Counted from the stretch's first letter, positions 48,145 to 57,488 are shown. The stretch is DNA of 64,000 nt from an uncultured Prevotellaceae bacterium (GCA_900318775.1 ONLY01000005.1:1-64000); one strand, 5' to 3'. The notes: generated by a model not told the origin, from the sequence alone. Program-made: numbers and translations.

Positions 48145-48176
48145 TTTGCATTATAAATAGAATGTTTGTAATTTTG
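48145..48176 (+). promoter_or_regulatory. Promoter of asnB
   Basis: TTTG 48145-48148, exactly 20 bp, TAATTTTG 48169-48176. Leader is about 60 bases. The remaining gap 47859-48144 shows no gene. Confidence 0.75.
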
Positions 48177-48242
48177 CAACCGAAATAAACAAAAGCAAGA
48201 CAAATTGATTCTTGCACAGCACAAACATAATAGCAAAAAGAC

Positions 48243-49919
48243 ATGTGTGGATTCGTAGGAATACTCAAAACGAAAGGCGATGCTCATCAGAAGCGTGAGC
48301 AGGCGTTGAAGATGTCGGCAAAGATTCGGCATCGTGGTCCCGACTGGAGCGGGGTGTATAGCAGCGACAAGGTGGTGCTGGCACATGAACGATTAGCAAT
48401 TGTTGACCCGCTTTCGGGTGGACAGCCTTTGTTCTCTGCCGATGGCAAAGTGGTGCTGGCTGTCAATGGCGAGATTTACAATCACCAAGAGATTCGTCGT
48501 CGCTATGCAGGTAGGTATGAGTTTCAGACGGGGTCAGATTGTGAGGTCATTTTGGCGCTTTATCGTGACAAGGGCGTCGATTTCCTCGATGAACTGAACG
48601 GCATATTCTCTTTTGTGCTTTATGATTCCGAGGCAGACAACTTCCTCGTGGCACGCGACCCTATCGGTGTGATTCCTCTTTATGTGGGTCACGATGCGGA
48701 TGGAACGGTCTATGTGGCTTCTGAGTTGAAGGCGCTGGAGGGACAGTGCGAGGCCTATGAGCCATTCCCTCCAGGACACTATATGACTGGTGATGTCGAA
48801 GGCTTTCAGCGTTGGTATCAGCGTGACTGGTTCGATTTCGAAGGCATGAAGTGGACCACCAGTGACCGCGCCGAGGCTGTGCAGTTGGTGAAAGACGGGC
48901 TGATGGCTGCCGTGAAGCGTCAGTTGATGAGTGATGTGCCTTATGGCGTGCTGCTCTCTGGGGGACTGGATAGCTCTGTGGTTTCTGCTATTGCAAAGCT
49001 CTATGCAGCCAAGCGTATTGAGACTAACGATGAGCACGATGCGTGGTGGCCTCGTCTGCACTCCTTCGCAGTGGGACTGAAAGGTGCCCCCGATTTGGCA
49101 AAGGCTGCCGAGGTGGCCAAGAGCATCGGAACGGTGCACCACGAGGTGAACTACACCATTCAGGAAGGTCTTGATGCTATCCGTGATGTGATATATCATA
49201 TTGAAACATACGATGTGACGACGGTGCGTGCTTCCACTCCTATGTATCTTCTGGCCCGAGTGATTCGCTCTATGGGTATCAAGATGGTGCTGAGTGGCGA
49301 AGGTGCAGATGAGATTTTTGGAGGTTACCTCTATTTCCATAAGGCTCCTGATGCTAAGGCCTTCCACGAGGAGACGGTTCGCAAGTTGGGCAAGTTGCAT
49401 TTTTATGATTGCCTCCGAGCCAACAAGTCGCTCATGGCGTGGGGCATTGAAGGACGAGTGCCGTTCCTTGACAAGGAGTTCCTTGACATCGCCATGCGTA
49501 TCGATCCTGCTTTGAAGATGTGTCCGGGCAAGACTATTGAGAAAGGTTTGGTGCGTGAAGGATTCGCTGATATGTTACCAGAGAGCGTTGCCTGGCGACA
49601 AAAGGAGCAGTTCAGTGATGGGGTAGGCTACTCGTGGATAGACACACTCAAGAAGATAACTTCAGAGGCGGTGACGGACGAGCAGATGGCACACGCTGCC
49701 GAACGTTTCCCCATTAACCCGCCGCTCAATAAGGAAGAGTACTACTACCGCAGTATATTTTCCGAGCATTTCCCCAGCGACTCGGCTGCACGAAGCGTAA
49801 ACCAGGAGGCAAGCGTGGCATGTTCCACAGCCATTGCACTGGAGTGGGATGCAGCATTCAAGAATATGAACGACCCCAGCGGACGAGCCGTGAAGGGCGT
49901 ACACGAACAAGCATATTAA
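48243..49919 (+). CDS. asnB: Asparagine synthetase B (glutamine-hydrolysing)
   Basis: 558 residues, as in E. coli AsnB. The nucleophile is Cys2 (MCGFVGILKTKGD), the glutaminase domain has RHRGPDWSG, and the synthetase PP-loop is VLLSGGLDSSVVSA. The product-site block LSGEGADEIFGGYLYFHKAP is intact. It amidates aspartate with glutamine nitrogen. It is 56 bases upstream of the CarA fusion gene and may be co-transcribed with it through a weak hairpin. Confidence 0.97.
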   Translation: MCGFVGILKTKGDAHQKREQALKMSAKIRHRGPDWSGVYSSDKVVLAHERLAIVDPLSGGQPLFSADGKVVLAVNGEIYNHQEIRRRYAGRYEFQTGSDCEVILALYRDKGVDFLDELNGIFSFVLYDSEADNFLVARDPIGVIPLYVGHDADGTVYVASELKALEGQCEAYEPFPPGHYMTGDVEGFQRWYQRDWFDFEGMKWTTSDRAEAVQLVKDGLMAAVKRQLMSDVPYGVLLSGGLDSSVVSAIAKLYAAKRIETNDEHDAWWPRLHSFAVGLKGAPDLAKAAEVAKSIGTVHHEVNYTIQEGLDAIRDVIYHIETYDVTTVRASTPMYLLARVIRSMGIKMVLSGEGADEIFGGYLYFHKAPDAKAFHEETVRKLGKLHFYDCLRANKSLMAWGIEGRVPFLDKEFLDIAMRIDPALKMCPGKTIEKGLVREGFADMLPESVAWRQKEQFSDGVGYSWIDTLKKITSEAVTDEQMAHAAERFPINPPLNKEEYYYRSIFSEHFPSDSAARSVNQEASVACSTAIALEWDAAFKNMNDPSGRAVKGVHEQAY

Positions 49920-49929
49920 TTTAATTTAG

Positions 49930-49957
49930 CCGCCTGGCCATTGTGCTGGGCGGTTTT
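49930..49957 (+). terminator. Short GC hairpin between asnB and the CarA-CarB gene
   Basis: CCGCC 49930-49934 and GGCGG 49949-49953, followed by TTTT. The stem is only 5 bp, so termination is probably partial. Confidence 0.45.
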
Positions 49958-49975
49958 CAAGCAAAATATAAGGAC

Positions 49976-52891
49976 ATGAGGAGAGAAGCAAAACTGGTAC
50001 TTGATGATGGAACTGTATTCTGTGGTTGGTCTTTTGGAGCCGAGCAGAATGTGACAGGAGAAGTGGTGTTCAACACGGCTATGACAGGCTATCCTGAAAG
50101 CCTGACAGACCCAAGTTATGCGGGTCAGATATTGGTGACGACTTTTCCGTTGATAGGCAACTATGGTGTGCCTGACACAGGTATGGGCAGCGATGGCCTG
50201 CCCCTTTTTATGGAAAGTGACCGCATACATGCTAAGGCGCTGATTGTGGCTGACTATAGTGAGCGCTACTCGCACTGGAATGCCAAGGAGTCGCTCTCAG
50301 CATGGCTTAAGCGTGAGGGCGTGCCAGGCATCTCTGGTGTTGATACTCGTCGTCTTACGATGCTGCTGAGAGAGCATGGTGTGATGAAGGGCCGGATTGT
50401 GTTTGGCCTGGAAGAGAGTGTGAATGAAGCAGACGACTCGGAGGATTATGGTAGCGTGAATTGGGTGGAAAAAGTAAGTTGCAAAGACATCATTACTTAC
50501 AAGCCTACAGCTCAAACGTCAATTTCCAAGCGTGTTGTGCTTGTTGACTGTGGTGTGAAGGCTAACATCATCCGTTGTCTTGTGAGACGTGGCATTGAGG
50601 TGGTGCGTGTGCCATGGGACTACGACTTCAATCAGCTGGAGTTCGATGGTCTTTTCCTTGCGAATGGTCCTGGTGACCCAGAGCAGTGCCAAAAGACTGT
50701 AGCGCATATCAAGACTTTCCTTGCCAACCCTGTGGTACGCCCATGTATGGGTATCTGTCTCGGAAACCAGTTGCTGGCTAAGGCTGCAGGCGCGAAGACC
50801 TATAAGTTGAAGTATGGTCACCGCTCACATAACCAGCCTGTGCAGCGGGTGGGCTCTACGCAATGCTTCATTACGTCGCAGAACCACGGTTATGCAGTGG
50901 ATAGCTCAACGCTGCCTGCTGAATGGGAACCCTTGTTCGTGAACATGAATGACGGTTCCAACGAGGGAATCCGTCACAAGTCGAACCCGTGGATGTCGGC
51001 ACAGTTCCACCCCGAGGCTTGCTCTGGACCTGTTGATACTGAGTTCATGTTCGATGAGTTTGTGACCATGCTGAAGGCAGGTGCAGTACCTGCTTCTGAA
51101 ACAGCCTCCGAACTTTCCAACTCTCAGCCTTCAACGGTCAAAAAGGTTCTCCTGCTTGGCTCAGGTGCCCTTAAGATTGGTCAGGCAGGCGAATTCGATT
51201 ACAGTGGTGCACAGGCCTTGAAGGCACTGAAGGAAGAGGGGGTTAAAAGCGTGCTTATCAATCCAAACATTGCCACAGTACAGACTTCTAAGGATGTGGC
51301 GGATACGGTGTATTTCCAGCCCGTGCAACCCGATTTCGTGGAGCGTGTCATCGAGAAAGAGCGCCCAGATGGCATTCTTCTCTCTTTCGGTGGACAGACA
51401 GCTCTCAACTGTGGTGTGGAACTCTATCGCAGAGGTGTACTCCAAAAGTATGGTGTCAAAGTGCTTGGTACGCCTGTGCAGGCTATCATTGACACCGAGG
51501 ACCGTGACCTCTTTGTCAAGAAACTTGACGAGATAGGAGTGAAGACTATCAAGAGCCATGCTTGCAATACTGTTGAGGAGGTGCGTGAAGCTGCTGCCCA
51601 ATTGGGCTATCCCGTGATTCTTCGTGCAGCATACGCTTTGGGTGGTCTTGGCTCAGGTTTCTGCGATAATGACGAGGAACTGGAAGCACAGGCTGAGGAG
51701 GCTTTTTCGTTCTCTCCACAGGTGCTAGTGGAGAAGTCCCTCAAGGGATGGAAAGAAATAGAATATGAAGTGGTGCGTGACCGCTACGACAATTGCATCA
51801 CCGTCTGCAACATGGAGAACTTCGACCCGCTTGGTATTCACACCGGTGAGAGCATCGTTGTGGCACCTAGTCAGACGCTGAGCAATGCTGAGTACCACAA
51901 GCTGCGTGCTCTGGCCATCAAGATTATCCGTCATATCGGCATCGTGGGTGAGTGTAACGTGCAGTATGCACTTGACCCTCAAAGTGAGGATTATCGGGTC
52001 ATTGAAGTGAATGCCCGTTTGAGCCGTTCTTCTGCGCTTGCTTCTAAGGCCACAGGCTATCCATTGGCCTTCGTCGCTGCCAAACTAGGCTTGGGCTATG
52101 GGCTCTTCGACCTGAAGAACTCTGTGACGAAGACCACGTCGGCTTTCTTTGAGCCTGCACTTGATTATGTGGTCTGCAAGATTCCACGATGGGACCTCAC
52201 TAAGTTCCATGGCGTGAGCCATCAGCTAGGCTCTTCCATGAAGAGTGTCGGCGAGGTAATGGCCATTGGGCGTACTTTCGAGGAATCTCTGCAGAAAGGC
52301 TTGCGAATGATAGGGCAGGGCATGCACGGATTTGTGGACAACAGGGACGGCAGCGATGCCCCTAGCATCTATAAAGACGACGCTATCACTATTGGCGCCG
52401 ACAGCATCAACTGCAAGACGCTGCTTGCTGACGAGATTGAAGATGCTCTGCAACATGCCACCGACACCCGGATTTTTGTAATCGCTAAGGCGATGAAACT
52501 GGGTTATTCTGTGAAGCAGATACATGCGCTGACTAAGATAGACGAATGGTTCCTTCAGAAACTTAAGCATGTCATGGAACTTGATTCGAGTTTGCGCGGA
52601 TTCAGACAATTGGCAGGCATGAGAGACTTGATGGAACCATCGGAGTTTAGAGAGGAGGTTGAAACCTCAGGGCTCGTCACCCTTATGCTTGATGCCAAGA
52701 CCTATGGCTTCTCCGACTTCCAGATAGCTCGCGCCCTCGGGCTCGAAGCCTCCATGACGATGGAGGATGCAGGGCTTTGGGTGCGTAAGTGGCGCAAAGA
52801 GCAAGGCATTGTTCCTGCTGTCAATCAGATAGACACTTTGGCTGCGGAATATCCTGCCCAAACCAACTATCTGTACATGGCGTACCTGTAA
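49976..52891 (+). CDS. Carbamoyl-phosphate synthase: CarA fused to the N-terminal half of CarB
   Basis: 971 residues. Residues 1-375 are a complete CarA: MRREAKLVLDDGTVFCGWSF at the start, glutaminase nucleophile Cys261 in MGICLGNQLL, and His345/Glu347 in AQFHPEA. A short linker follows. Residues about 388-971 match the first half of CarB: GSGALKIGQAGEFDYSG, RAAYALGGLGSG, VEKSLKGWKEIEYEVVRD, EVNARLSRSSALASKATGYP. The end, IDTLAAEYPAQTNYLYMAYL, falls at the boundary between the two CarB halves. The second ATP-grasp (carbamate kinase) half and the MGS regulatory domain, about 500 residues, are absent, and a 19-bp-stem terminator follows directly. The sequence is closer to eukaryotic CPS I/CAD than to E. 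coli CarB. The enzyme needs a C-half from elsewhere. Confidence 0.9.
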   Translation: MRREAKLVLDDGTVFCGWSFGAEQNVTGEVVFNTAMTGYPESLTDPSYAGQILVTTFPLIGNYGVPDTGMGSDGLPLFMESDRIHAKALIVADYSERYSHWNAKESLSAWLKREGVPGISGVDTRRLTMLLREHGVMKGRIVFGLEESVNEADDSEDYGSVNWVEKVSCKDIITYKPTAQTSISKRVVLVDCGVKANIIRCLVRRGIEVVRVPWDYDFNQLEFDGLFLANGPGDPEQCQKTVAHIKTFLANPVVRPCMGICLGNQLLAKAAGAKTYKLKYGHRSHNQPVQRVGSTQCFITSQNHGYAVDSSTLPAEWEPLFVNMNDGSNEGIRHKSNPWMSAQFHPEACSGPVDTEFMFDEFVTMLKAGAVPASETASELSNSQPSTVKKVLLLGSGALKIGQAGEFDYSGAQALKALKEEGVKSVLINPNIATVQTSKDVADTVYFQPVQPDFVERVIEKERPDGILLSFGGQTALNCGVELYRRGVLQKYGVKVLGTPVQAIIDTEDRDLFVKKLDEIGVKTIKSHACNTVEEVREAAAQLGYPVILRAAYALGGLGSGFCDNDEELEAQAEEAFSFSPQVLVEKSLKGWKEIEYEVVRDRYDNCITVCNMENFDPLGIHTGESIVVAPSQTLSNAEYHKLRALAIKIIRHIGIVGECNVQYALDPQSEDYRVIEVNARLSRSSALASKATGYPLAFVAAKLGLGYGLFDLKNSVTKTTSAFFEPALDYVVCKIPRWDLTKFHGVSHQLGSSMKSVGEVMAIGRTFEESLQKGLRMIGQGMHGFVDNRDGSDAPSIYKDDAITIGADSINCKTLLADEIEDALQHATDTRIFVIAKAMKLGYSVKQIHALTKIDEWFLQKLKHVMELDSSLRGFRQLAGMRDLMEPSEFREEVETSGLVTLMLDAKTYGFSDFQIARALGLEASMTMEDAGLWVRKWRKEQGIVPAVNQIDTLAAEYPAQTNYLYMAYL

Positions 52892-52909
52892 AGACCTAAA
52901 TGAATTGAT

Positions 52910-52962
52910 AATTAGCCGTGCCGAGATTCAAAAGAATCTCGGCACGGCTAATTGTTTTTTTT
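52910..52962 (+). terminator. Terminator after the CarA-CarB gene
   Basis: Positions 52910-52928 pair perfectly with 52935-52953 (19 bp, loop CAAAAG), followed by G and eight T. It is the strongest terminator in the window and shows that the gene truly ends here. 52963-53109 shows no gene. Confidence 0.95.
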
Positions 52963-53109
52963 CTCCTCTATCCCTTCTTTGTTTTTTGCAGCCTGCACGC
53001 AAGGGTCTTTGCCGCTCTCAAGTCTGTGTAATTGTACAGCAAGGTGAGTGATGTCCCTTTCTTTATTGTTGCAATCATATCTGTTTTAGGAAATAAATAG
53101 TAAAGAAAG

Positions 53110-53141
53110 GTTGTATCTATTGAAGCAAATACCTACCTTTG
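53110..53141 (+). promoter_or_regulatory. Promoter of dcuB
   Basis: GTTG 53110-53113, exactly 20 bp, TACCTTTG 53134-53141. The start codon is 25 bases downstream. Confidence 0.75.
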
Positions 53142-53165
53142 TAAAATAAATCTGAACCTAAATCT

Positions 53166-54491
53166 ATGACTGCATTATTATTAACACTCCAATTGCTCAT
53201 TGTTTTGGCCATGATCTTTATTGGTGCCAAAGTGGGCGGTATTGGCTTGGGCATCTACGGCATGGTGGGTGTATTCTTGTTGGTATTCGTTTTTGGGCAA
53301 GAGCCCGGAGCCATCCCTATTGATGTGATGCTCATCATTGTGAGTGTTATTACGGCTTCGTCTGCCCTACAGGCGGCAGGTGGACTTGATTATATGGTCA
53401 ATCATGCAGCACGTTTTCTGAGAAAGCATCCCAACCGCATTACGTTCTATGCACCACTCACTACGTGGCTTTTCAGTTTGCTGGCAGGGACTGCTCACAC
53501 TTGCTATGCTCTGTTGCCTATTATTTCGGAGATAGCCTATAAAGAGAAAGTGCGCCCAGAACGTCCACTAAGTGTAGCCACCATATCTGCATCGCTGGGC
53601 ATTACAGGTTCACCTGTATCGGCAGCTACGGCTGCGATTCTGTCGCAGTCGCTGTTGGGTGGCAAAGGTGTCGGCATGGATGATATTCTTATGGTCACGA
53701 TGCCAGCATCTCTTGTTGCCATATTGGTGGCATCGTTTGTGCAGAACTATGTGGGTAAGCCATTAGAGGCGGATCCTGAATATCAGCGGCGACTCCGTGA
53801 AGGGCTCTTTTGTAATCAAGAACAGACCGGTGATAACACGCCGTCAATCAATCCTCGAGCCAAATGGGCTGTGGCGGCTTTCTTGTTAGGGGTGGTATTG
53901 GTGGTGCTGTTTGGCAGTGTCCCAAGCTTACGCCCTTCTTTTCGTGGTGAGACGCTGAGCATGAGTGCCACCATTGAGATAGTGATGATGAGTGTTGCCG
54001 CCTTGATACTGTTGGTTGGAAAGGCTGATGTACAAAAGGCTGCTAAGGGGAATGTATTCAGCTCGGGTATGAACGCTATGGTATCCATCTTTGGCGTAGC
54101 CTGGATGGGCAGCACATTCTTCGAAGGTAACCATGAAGTGATTCTCGGCAGTATAGAAGGCGTGTTTACGGCATATCCTCTTCTCTTCGCCATTCCGCTG
54201 TTTCTGTTCAGCATCATGTTGTTTTCACAGGCTGCGACAGCCAAAATACTTTATCCTATAGGATTAGCATTGGGTGTTCCTCCGCTAGTGCTGTTAGCGC
54301 TTTTTCCAGCTGTGAACGGCTACTTCTTCCTTCCCAACTATCCCACAGAAGTGGCTGCCATTGGTTTTGACCGGACGGGAACAACACGTATAGGGCGCTA
54401 TGTAATAAACCATTCGTTCCAACTAGCAGGTTTTATCACTACGATTGTCTCAATAGGCGTAGGCTATTTGATTATAACGTTGCTGTATTAA
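53166..54491 (+). CDS. dcuB: Anaerobic C4-dicarboxylate transporter (Dcu family)
   Basis: 441 residues with about 10-12 membrane segments; E. coli DcuB has 446. Family blocks are GAKVGGIGLGIYGMVGVFLL, ASSALQAAGGLDYMV, FSLLAGTAHTCYALLPII, SASLGITGSPVSAATAAI and GYFFLPNYPTEVAAIGFDRT. It exchanges fumarate, aspartate or malate for succinate in the inner membrane, fitting fumarate respiration and succinate release in Prevotella. It has its own promoter. DcuA cannot be fully excluded, but the length and the RTGTTRIG end fit DcuB. Confidence 0.92.
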   Translation: MTALLLTLQLLIVLAMIFIGAKVGGIGLGIYGMVGVFLLVFVFGQEPGAIPIDVMLIIVSVITASSALQAAGGLDYMVNHAARFLRKHPNRITFYAPLTTWLFSLLAGTAHTCYALLPIISEIAYKEKVRPERPLSVATISASLGITGSPVSAATAAILSQSLLGGKGVGMDDILMVTMPASLVAILVASFVQNYVGKPLEADPEYQRRLREGLFCNQEQTGDNTPSINPRAKWAVAAFLLGVVLVVLFGSVPSLRPSFRGETLSMSATIEIVMMSVAALILLVGKADVQKAAKGNVFSSGMNAMVSIFGVAWMGSTFFEGNHEVILGSIEGVFTAYPLLFAIPLFLFSIMLFSQAATAKILYPIGLALGVPPLVLLALFPAVNGYFFLPNYPTEVAAIGFDRTGTTRIGRYVINHSFQLAGFITTIVSIGVGYLIITLLY

Positions 54492-55146
54492 AATTATTAC
54501 TGTCCGCTAAACATCATAGAAAATCCCTCTACCCCTTGAAACCCAGGAGTTGAGTGACTTTTCCTTTTCAGTAAGCCCCATATTTGTATAACCCAAATCT
54601 GGATTTTGATGGCATTGCTGCTCTCGCCATAGAAGTATCTGAGTGGAAAATTCTGCTTTACTTGATATGTTTATTTCGCTAAAAGTTGCAAATGGTAGCT
54701 GTTTTAGCGGAATAAACGTGTTTTTATTCAAAATTTAACATTTGAATGGCTGTAATGATTTTATCTGAATCAGTTGAAGCTTTATAGTTGTTTTTTCGAT
54801 TTCTTCGTAAAAAAACGATTATTACGCAATAAAAGAGTGTTTGTTGGTGCTAATAATGAACCTTTGGGTAGACTATCTCTGGAAAACGTTGTTTCAATTG
54901 AGGACATGACTATCCCTAATGGCTATCATCCCATTTGAGGGCGTTTAAAGATATTGGATTGCACACTTTCCTTGTTAGGTTACCTTTATATTCACATGCT
55001 TGCATAGGGATAAGTATCTTTGTTTTCGTCATCGTCATTGTGAAAACATTTCATGTGCTCTCAAGTAATCGCACTAAATTACAGAAGGTCACCCAAAGGT
55101 CACTTTGAGCGTTCTATGTTCACCTCATGTTCACCAATAAAAGAAA
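54492..55146. other. AT-rich 655-base stretch without a supported gene
   Basis: I see no convincing gene. CCGCTAAA 54505-54512 and TTTAGCGG 54703-54710 are inverted and flank about 190 bases with a 74-codon minus-strand frame of no recognised family. A TATCTTTG box at 55015-55022 lacks a -33 partner. Near the right end are short direct repeats (GGTCAC twice, ATGTTCACC twice, 55080-55136). It may be debris of a mobile element next to tRNA genes. Confidence 0.4.
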
Positions 55147-55175
55147 AAGCACCTACAAAATCTTTGTAAGTGCTT
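55147..55175 (-). terminator. Terminator of the tRNA-Gln/tRNA-Met transcript
   Basis: AAGCAC-c-TACAAA (55147-55159) pairs with TTTGTA-a-GTGCTT (55163-55175). On the minus strand the stem runs into TTTCTTTT. Confidence 0.85.
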
Positions 55176-55186
55176 GATTTTTAGCG

Positions 55187-55260
55187 TGGACCAGCTTGGG
55201 CTTGAACCAAGGACCTCCAGATTATGAGTCTGTTGCTCTAACCAACTGAGCTACAAGTCC
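55187..55260 (-). tRNA. tRNA-Met (anticodon CAT, elongator-like)
   Basis: On the minus strand it starts GGACTTGTAGCTCAGTTGG. The anticodon loop CTCATAA gives CAT, and the T loop is TTCAAGC. Acceptor GGACTTG pairs with CTGGTCC with one G-T and one T-T mismatch, discriminator A. A CAT tRNA could also be Ile2 after lysidine modification; similarity to elongator Met is better. Confidence 0.88.
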
Positions 55261-55348
55261 GATGGAGTGAAAAAATGACATCGTCGGGACTAGGATGCTT
55301 GGGGCGAGAGCCTTGGGCAAGGTGCCGTGGATGCCGTTTCCTCTTGAG

Positions 55349-55419
55349 TTGTGCTACCAGGATTCGAACCTGGAATGACAGAACCAAAACCTGTAGTGTT
55401 ACCATTACACCATAGCACA
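55349..55419 (-). tRNA. tRNA-Gln (anticodon TTG)
   Basis: On the minus strand it starts TGTGCTATGGTGTAATGG, anticodon TTG, T arm CCAGG TTCGAAT CCTGG. Acceptor TGTGCTA pairs with TAGCACA, discriminator A. A promoter TTTG (55486-55483)-N20-TAACTTTG (55462-55455) lies upstream on the minus strand and drives both tRNAs. Confidence 0.93.
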
Positions 55420-55454
55420 ATCCTCATATAGCATTCGTTTACTGAATGCGGCTG

Positions 55455-55486
55455 CAAAGTTATGGCTTTATTTTTGATTTCCCAAA
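55455..55486 (-). promoter_or_regulatory. Promoter of tRNA-Gln/tRNA-Met
   Basis: TTTG, exactly 20 bp, TAACTTTG on the minus strand: a full consensus match, about 30 bases before the tRNA-Gln 5' end. Confidence 0.75.
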
Positions 55487-55522
55487 AGTTTTGAGGAAAA
55501 ATAAGGAAAAGTCTTGTTTTTA

Positions 55523-55553
55523 TTTGTCTTTTCGTGGATTATACGTACCTTTG
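55523..55553 (+). promoter_or_regulatory. Promoter of psd-pssA
   Basis: TTTG 55523-55526, 19 bp, TACCTTTG 55546-55553. Transcription near 55560 excludes a longer psd reading that starts at 55534. Confidence 0.75.
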
Positions 55554-55587
55554 CATTCAATCTCGCTGCATTTGCGGCATAAAAGAG

Positions 55588-56301
55588 ATGTCTATGTCTA
55601 AAGAGAAACCACTAATCCATAATAAGCGCAGAAACAAGATTCGTTTGCATCATGAGGGTAAGCACACTTTGCTCTATGCGGGGATTTTGGCTGCCATCAT
55701 CATTAGTTTGGCTTGGATGTCAAGAGGAACGCTATATTGGGGTTCTTATGTGGTCATTGCCATTGTGCTGGCCGTATATGGCATTCTGCTGAACTTTTTC
55801 CGTTGTCCGATTCGTATGTTTAATGGTCCTACCAACAAGTCTGTGGTGGCTCCTGCGGATGGTCATGTGGTGGTAATCGAAGAAGTGGAGGAGACAGAGT
55901 ATTTCCATGACCGCCGCTTGATGGTGTCCATCTTCATGAGCTTGACGAATGTGCATGCTAATTGGATTCCATGTGAGGGTACGGTGGTGAAGGTGGCGCA
56001 TCAGGACGGCAATTACCTGAAGGCTTATCTCCCAAAGGCAAGTACGGAGAATGAGCGCTCTATGGTGGTCATCCGCACGCCTCATGGTGTGGAGGTGATG
56101 GCTCGTCAGATTGCAGGTGCAATGGCTCGTCGCATTGTCACCTACGCGAAGGAAGGTGAAGAGTGCTTCATTGATGACCATATGGGCTTCATCAAGTTTG
56201 GTAGCCGTGTGGATGTATATCTGCCGCTGGGTACTGAGGTGTTAGTGAAGATGGGGCAGGCTACTGTGGGTGATGAGACGCTGATTGCCCGTTTGCAATG
56301 A
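55588..56301 (+). CDS. psd: Phosphatidylserine decarboxylase
   Basis: 237 residues, the short Psd-A type. Two membrane segments lie at about 29-67. The self-cleavage site is [13 protein letters not shown], where Gly-Ser is cut to make the pyruvoyl cofactor on the serine. Other blocks are [30 protein letters not shown] and [14 protein letters not shown]. It makes phosphatidylethanolamine in the inner membrane. pssA, the previous step, lies 81 bases downstream. Confidence 0.95.
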   Translation: MSMSKEKPLIHNKRRNKIRLHHEGKHTLLYAGILAAIIISLAWMSRGTLYWGSYVVIAIVLAVYGILLNFFRCPIRMFNGPTNKSVVAPADGHVVVIEEVEETEYFHDRRLMVSIFMSLTNVHANWIPCEGTVVKVAHQDGNYLKAYLPKASTENERSMVVIRTPHGVEVMARQIAGAMARRIVTYAKEGEECFIDDHMGFIKFGSRVDVYLPLGTEVLVKMGQATVGDETLIARLQ

Positions 56302-56382
56302 TGCCGATGGCGTTTTTCCTGCATGTTGCTGGGTAAATGCTGTATGCGCAGAATATAAGTGTTTAACAGAACATTATAGATA

Positions 56383-57135
56383 ATGAAAAAGCATATACCG
56401 AATATTATTACTTGTTGCAATCTGATTTGTGGATGTGTTGCTACATATGCAGCATTCTACCACGGTTATCAGGTTGCATTTCTTTTTATTTTATTAGGTG
56501 CGTTCTTCGATTTCTTTGATGGAATGTCGGCTCGTGCTTTGGGTGTGAGTGGCAAGTTGGGCCTTGAACTCGATTCCTTGGCTGATTGCGTCACCTTTGG
56601 CGTTGCTCCTTCAGCGATGCTCTTCACGTTATTCAATCACGTGGCATATCCTGCATTCATGGGCAGTGAGTTCTTTTTCCGCCTGATGCCTTTCACGGCT
56701 TTCTTGATGGCGGCCTTTTCTGCTTTGCGCTTGGCAAAGTTCAATATTGATGAGCGTCAGCATACGAGTTTCATAGGCATGCCTACTCCTGCCAATGCCA
56801 TCTTTTGGGGTGCTTTGTTGACGAGCAGTGAGGCATGGCTAACAAGTCCGCGTTTCAACGCTTTGTTCTTGTTCTTGTTCATGTTGCTGTTCTGTTGGCT
56901 ATTGGTTTGTGAGGTTCCCATGTTTGCTTTCAAGAGCTTGTCATGGCAGAATGACAAGATCAAGTTCTTGTACCTTGGGCTTTCGTTGCTGATTTTGGCA
57001 GGTGGCGCTGTAGTGGGAAGCACTCATCCTGAATTAGGTGTATGGATGGGTTTGTTCCGAGGTGTAGCATGCTGCATCGGACTTTATGTCTTGATGTCCA
57101 TCGTGGCATCTGTTTTGCCTCAAGATAGGAGTTAA
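56383..57135 (+). CDS. pssA: CDP-diacylglycerol-serine O-phosphatidyltransferase
   Basis: 250 residues with several membrane segments. The CDP-alcohol phosphotransferase motif DG-x2-AR-x8-G-x3-D-x3-D appears as DGMSARALGVSGKLGLELDS then LAD. The N-terminus IPNIITCCNLICGCVATYAA is typical of the type II PssA. It makes phosphatidylserine for Psd. It shares a transcript with psd. Confidence 0.95.
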   Translation: MKKHIPNIITCCNLICGCVATYAAFYHGYQVAFLFILLGAFFDFFDGMSARALGVSGKLGLELDSLADCVTFGVAPSAMLFTLFNHVAYPAFMGSEFFFRLMPFTAFLMAAFSALRLAKFNIDERQHTSFIGMPTPANAIFWGALLTSSEAWLTSPRFNALFLFLFMLLFCWLLVCEVPMFAFKSLSWQNDKIKFLYLGLSLLILAGGAVVGSTHPELGVWMGLFRGVACCIGLYVLMSIVASVLPQDRS

Positions 57136-57176
57136 GAGGGGAACGAACTCCTTTTAGCTAACGACAGAACAGTTTT

Positions 57177-57482
57177 ATGTCTATCATTTTACCGATTTTA
57201 TTTCTTATCCTCTTCATCATGATGGGGCTTGTGGCTCTAGGGCTCACGTTGCTGAGTCGTTTGGTGGGAGGTCTTCGCAACTTGCGCACGTTGTTCCGTA
57301 TGTTTACAGGTGGAAAGGCGCAGGGTGCTTGGCGTGGTTCTGCCAAATCGTCATCTTCAGACAATTCTTCACGTGCATATAGCAATGCATCTTCATCGGA
57401 CAAAAGGGAGACTCAAGCAAATGACAAGATGTTTGGGCACAATGAGGGTACTTACGTAGAGTTTGAGGAGGTGCGGGAGTAA
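57177..57482 (+). CDS. Small membrane protein, DUF4834-like
   Basis: 101 residues. One N-terminal membrane helix (MSIILPILFLILFIMMGLVA) is followed by an arginine/glycine-rich stretch (RLVGGLRNLRTLFRMFTGGK), a Ser-rich linker and a C-terminal motif EGTYVEFEEVRE. Bacteroidetes genomes often carry such a gene near phospholipid genes, annotated DUF4834; the name is from memory. Function is unknown. It starts 41 bases after pssA and ends 6 bases from convergent proA, with no terminator seen between. Confidence 0.7.
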   Translation: MSIILPILFLILFIMMGLVALGLTLLSRLVGGLRNLRTLFRMFTGGKAQGAWRGSAKSSSSDNSSRAYSNASSSDKRETQANDKMFGHNEGTYVEFEEVRE

Positions 57483-57488
57483 CCCAAC

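Noticed and set aside
54507-54731. 74-codon minus-strand frame
   Set aside because: No recognisable family, no promoter, AT-rich context; kept only as part of the unexplained stretch.
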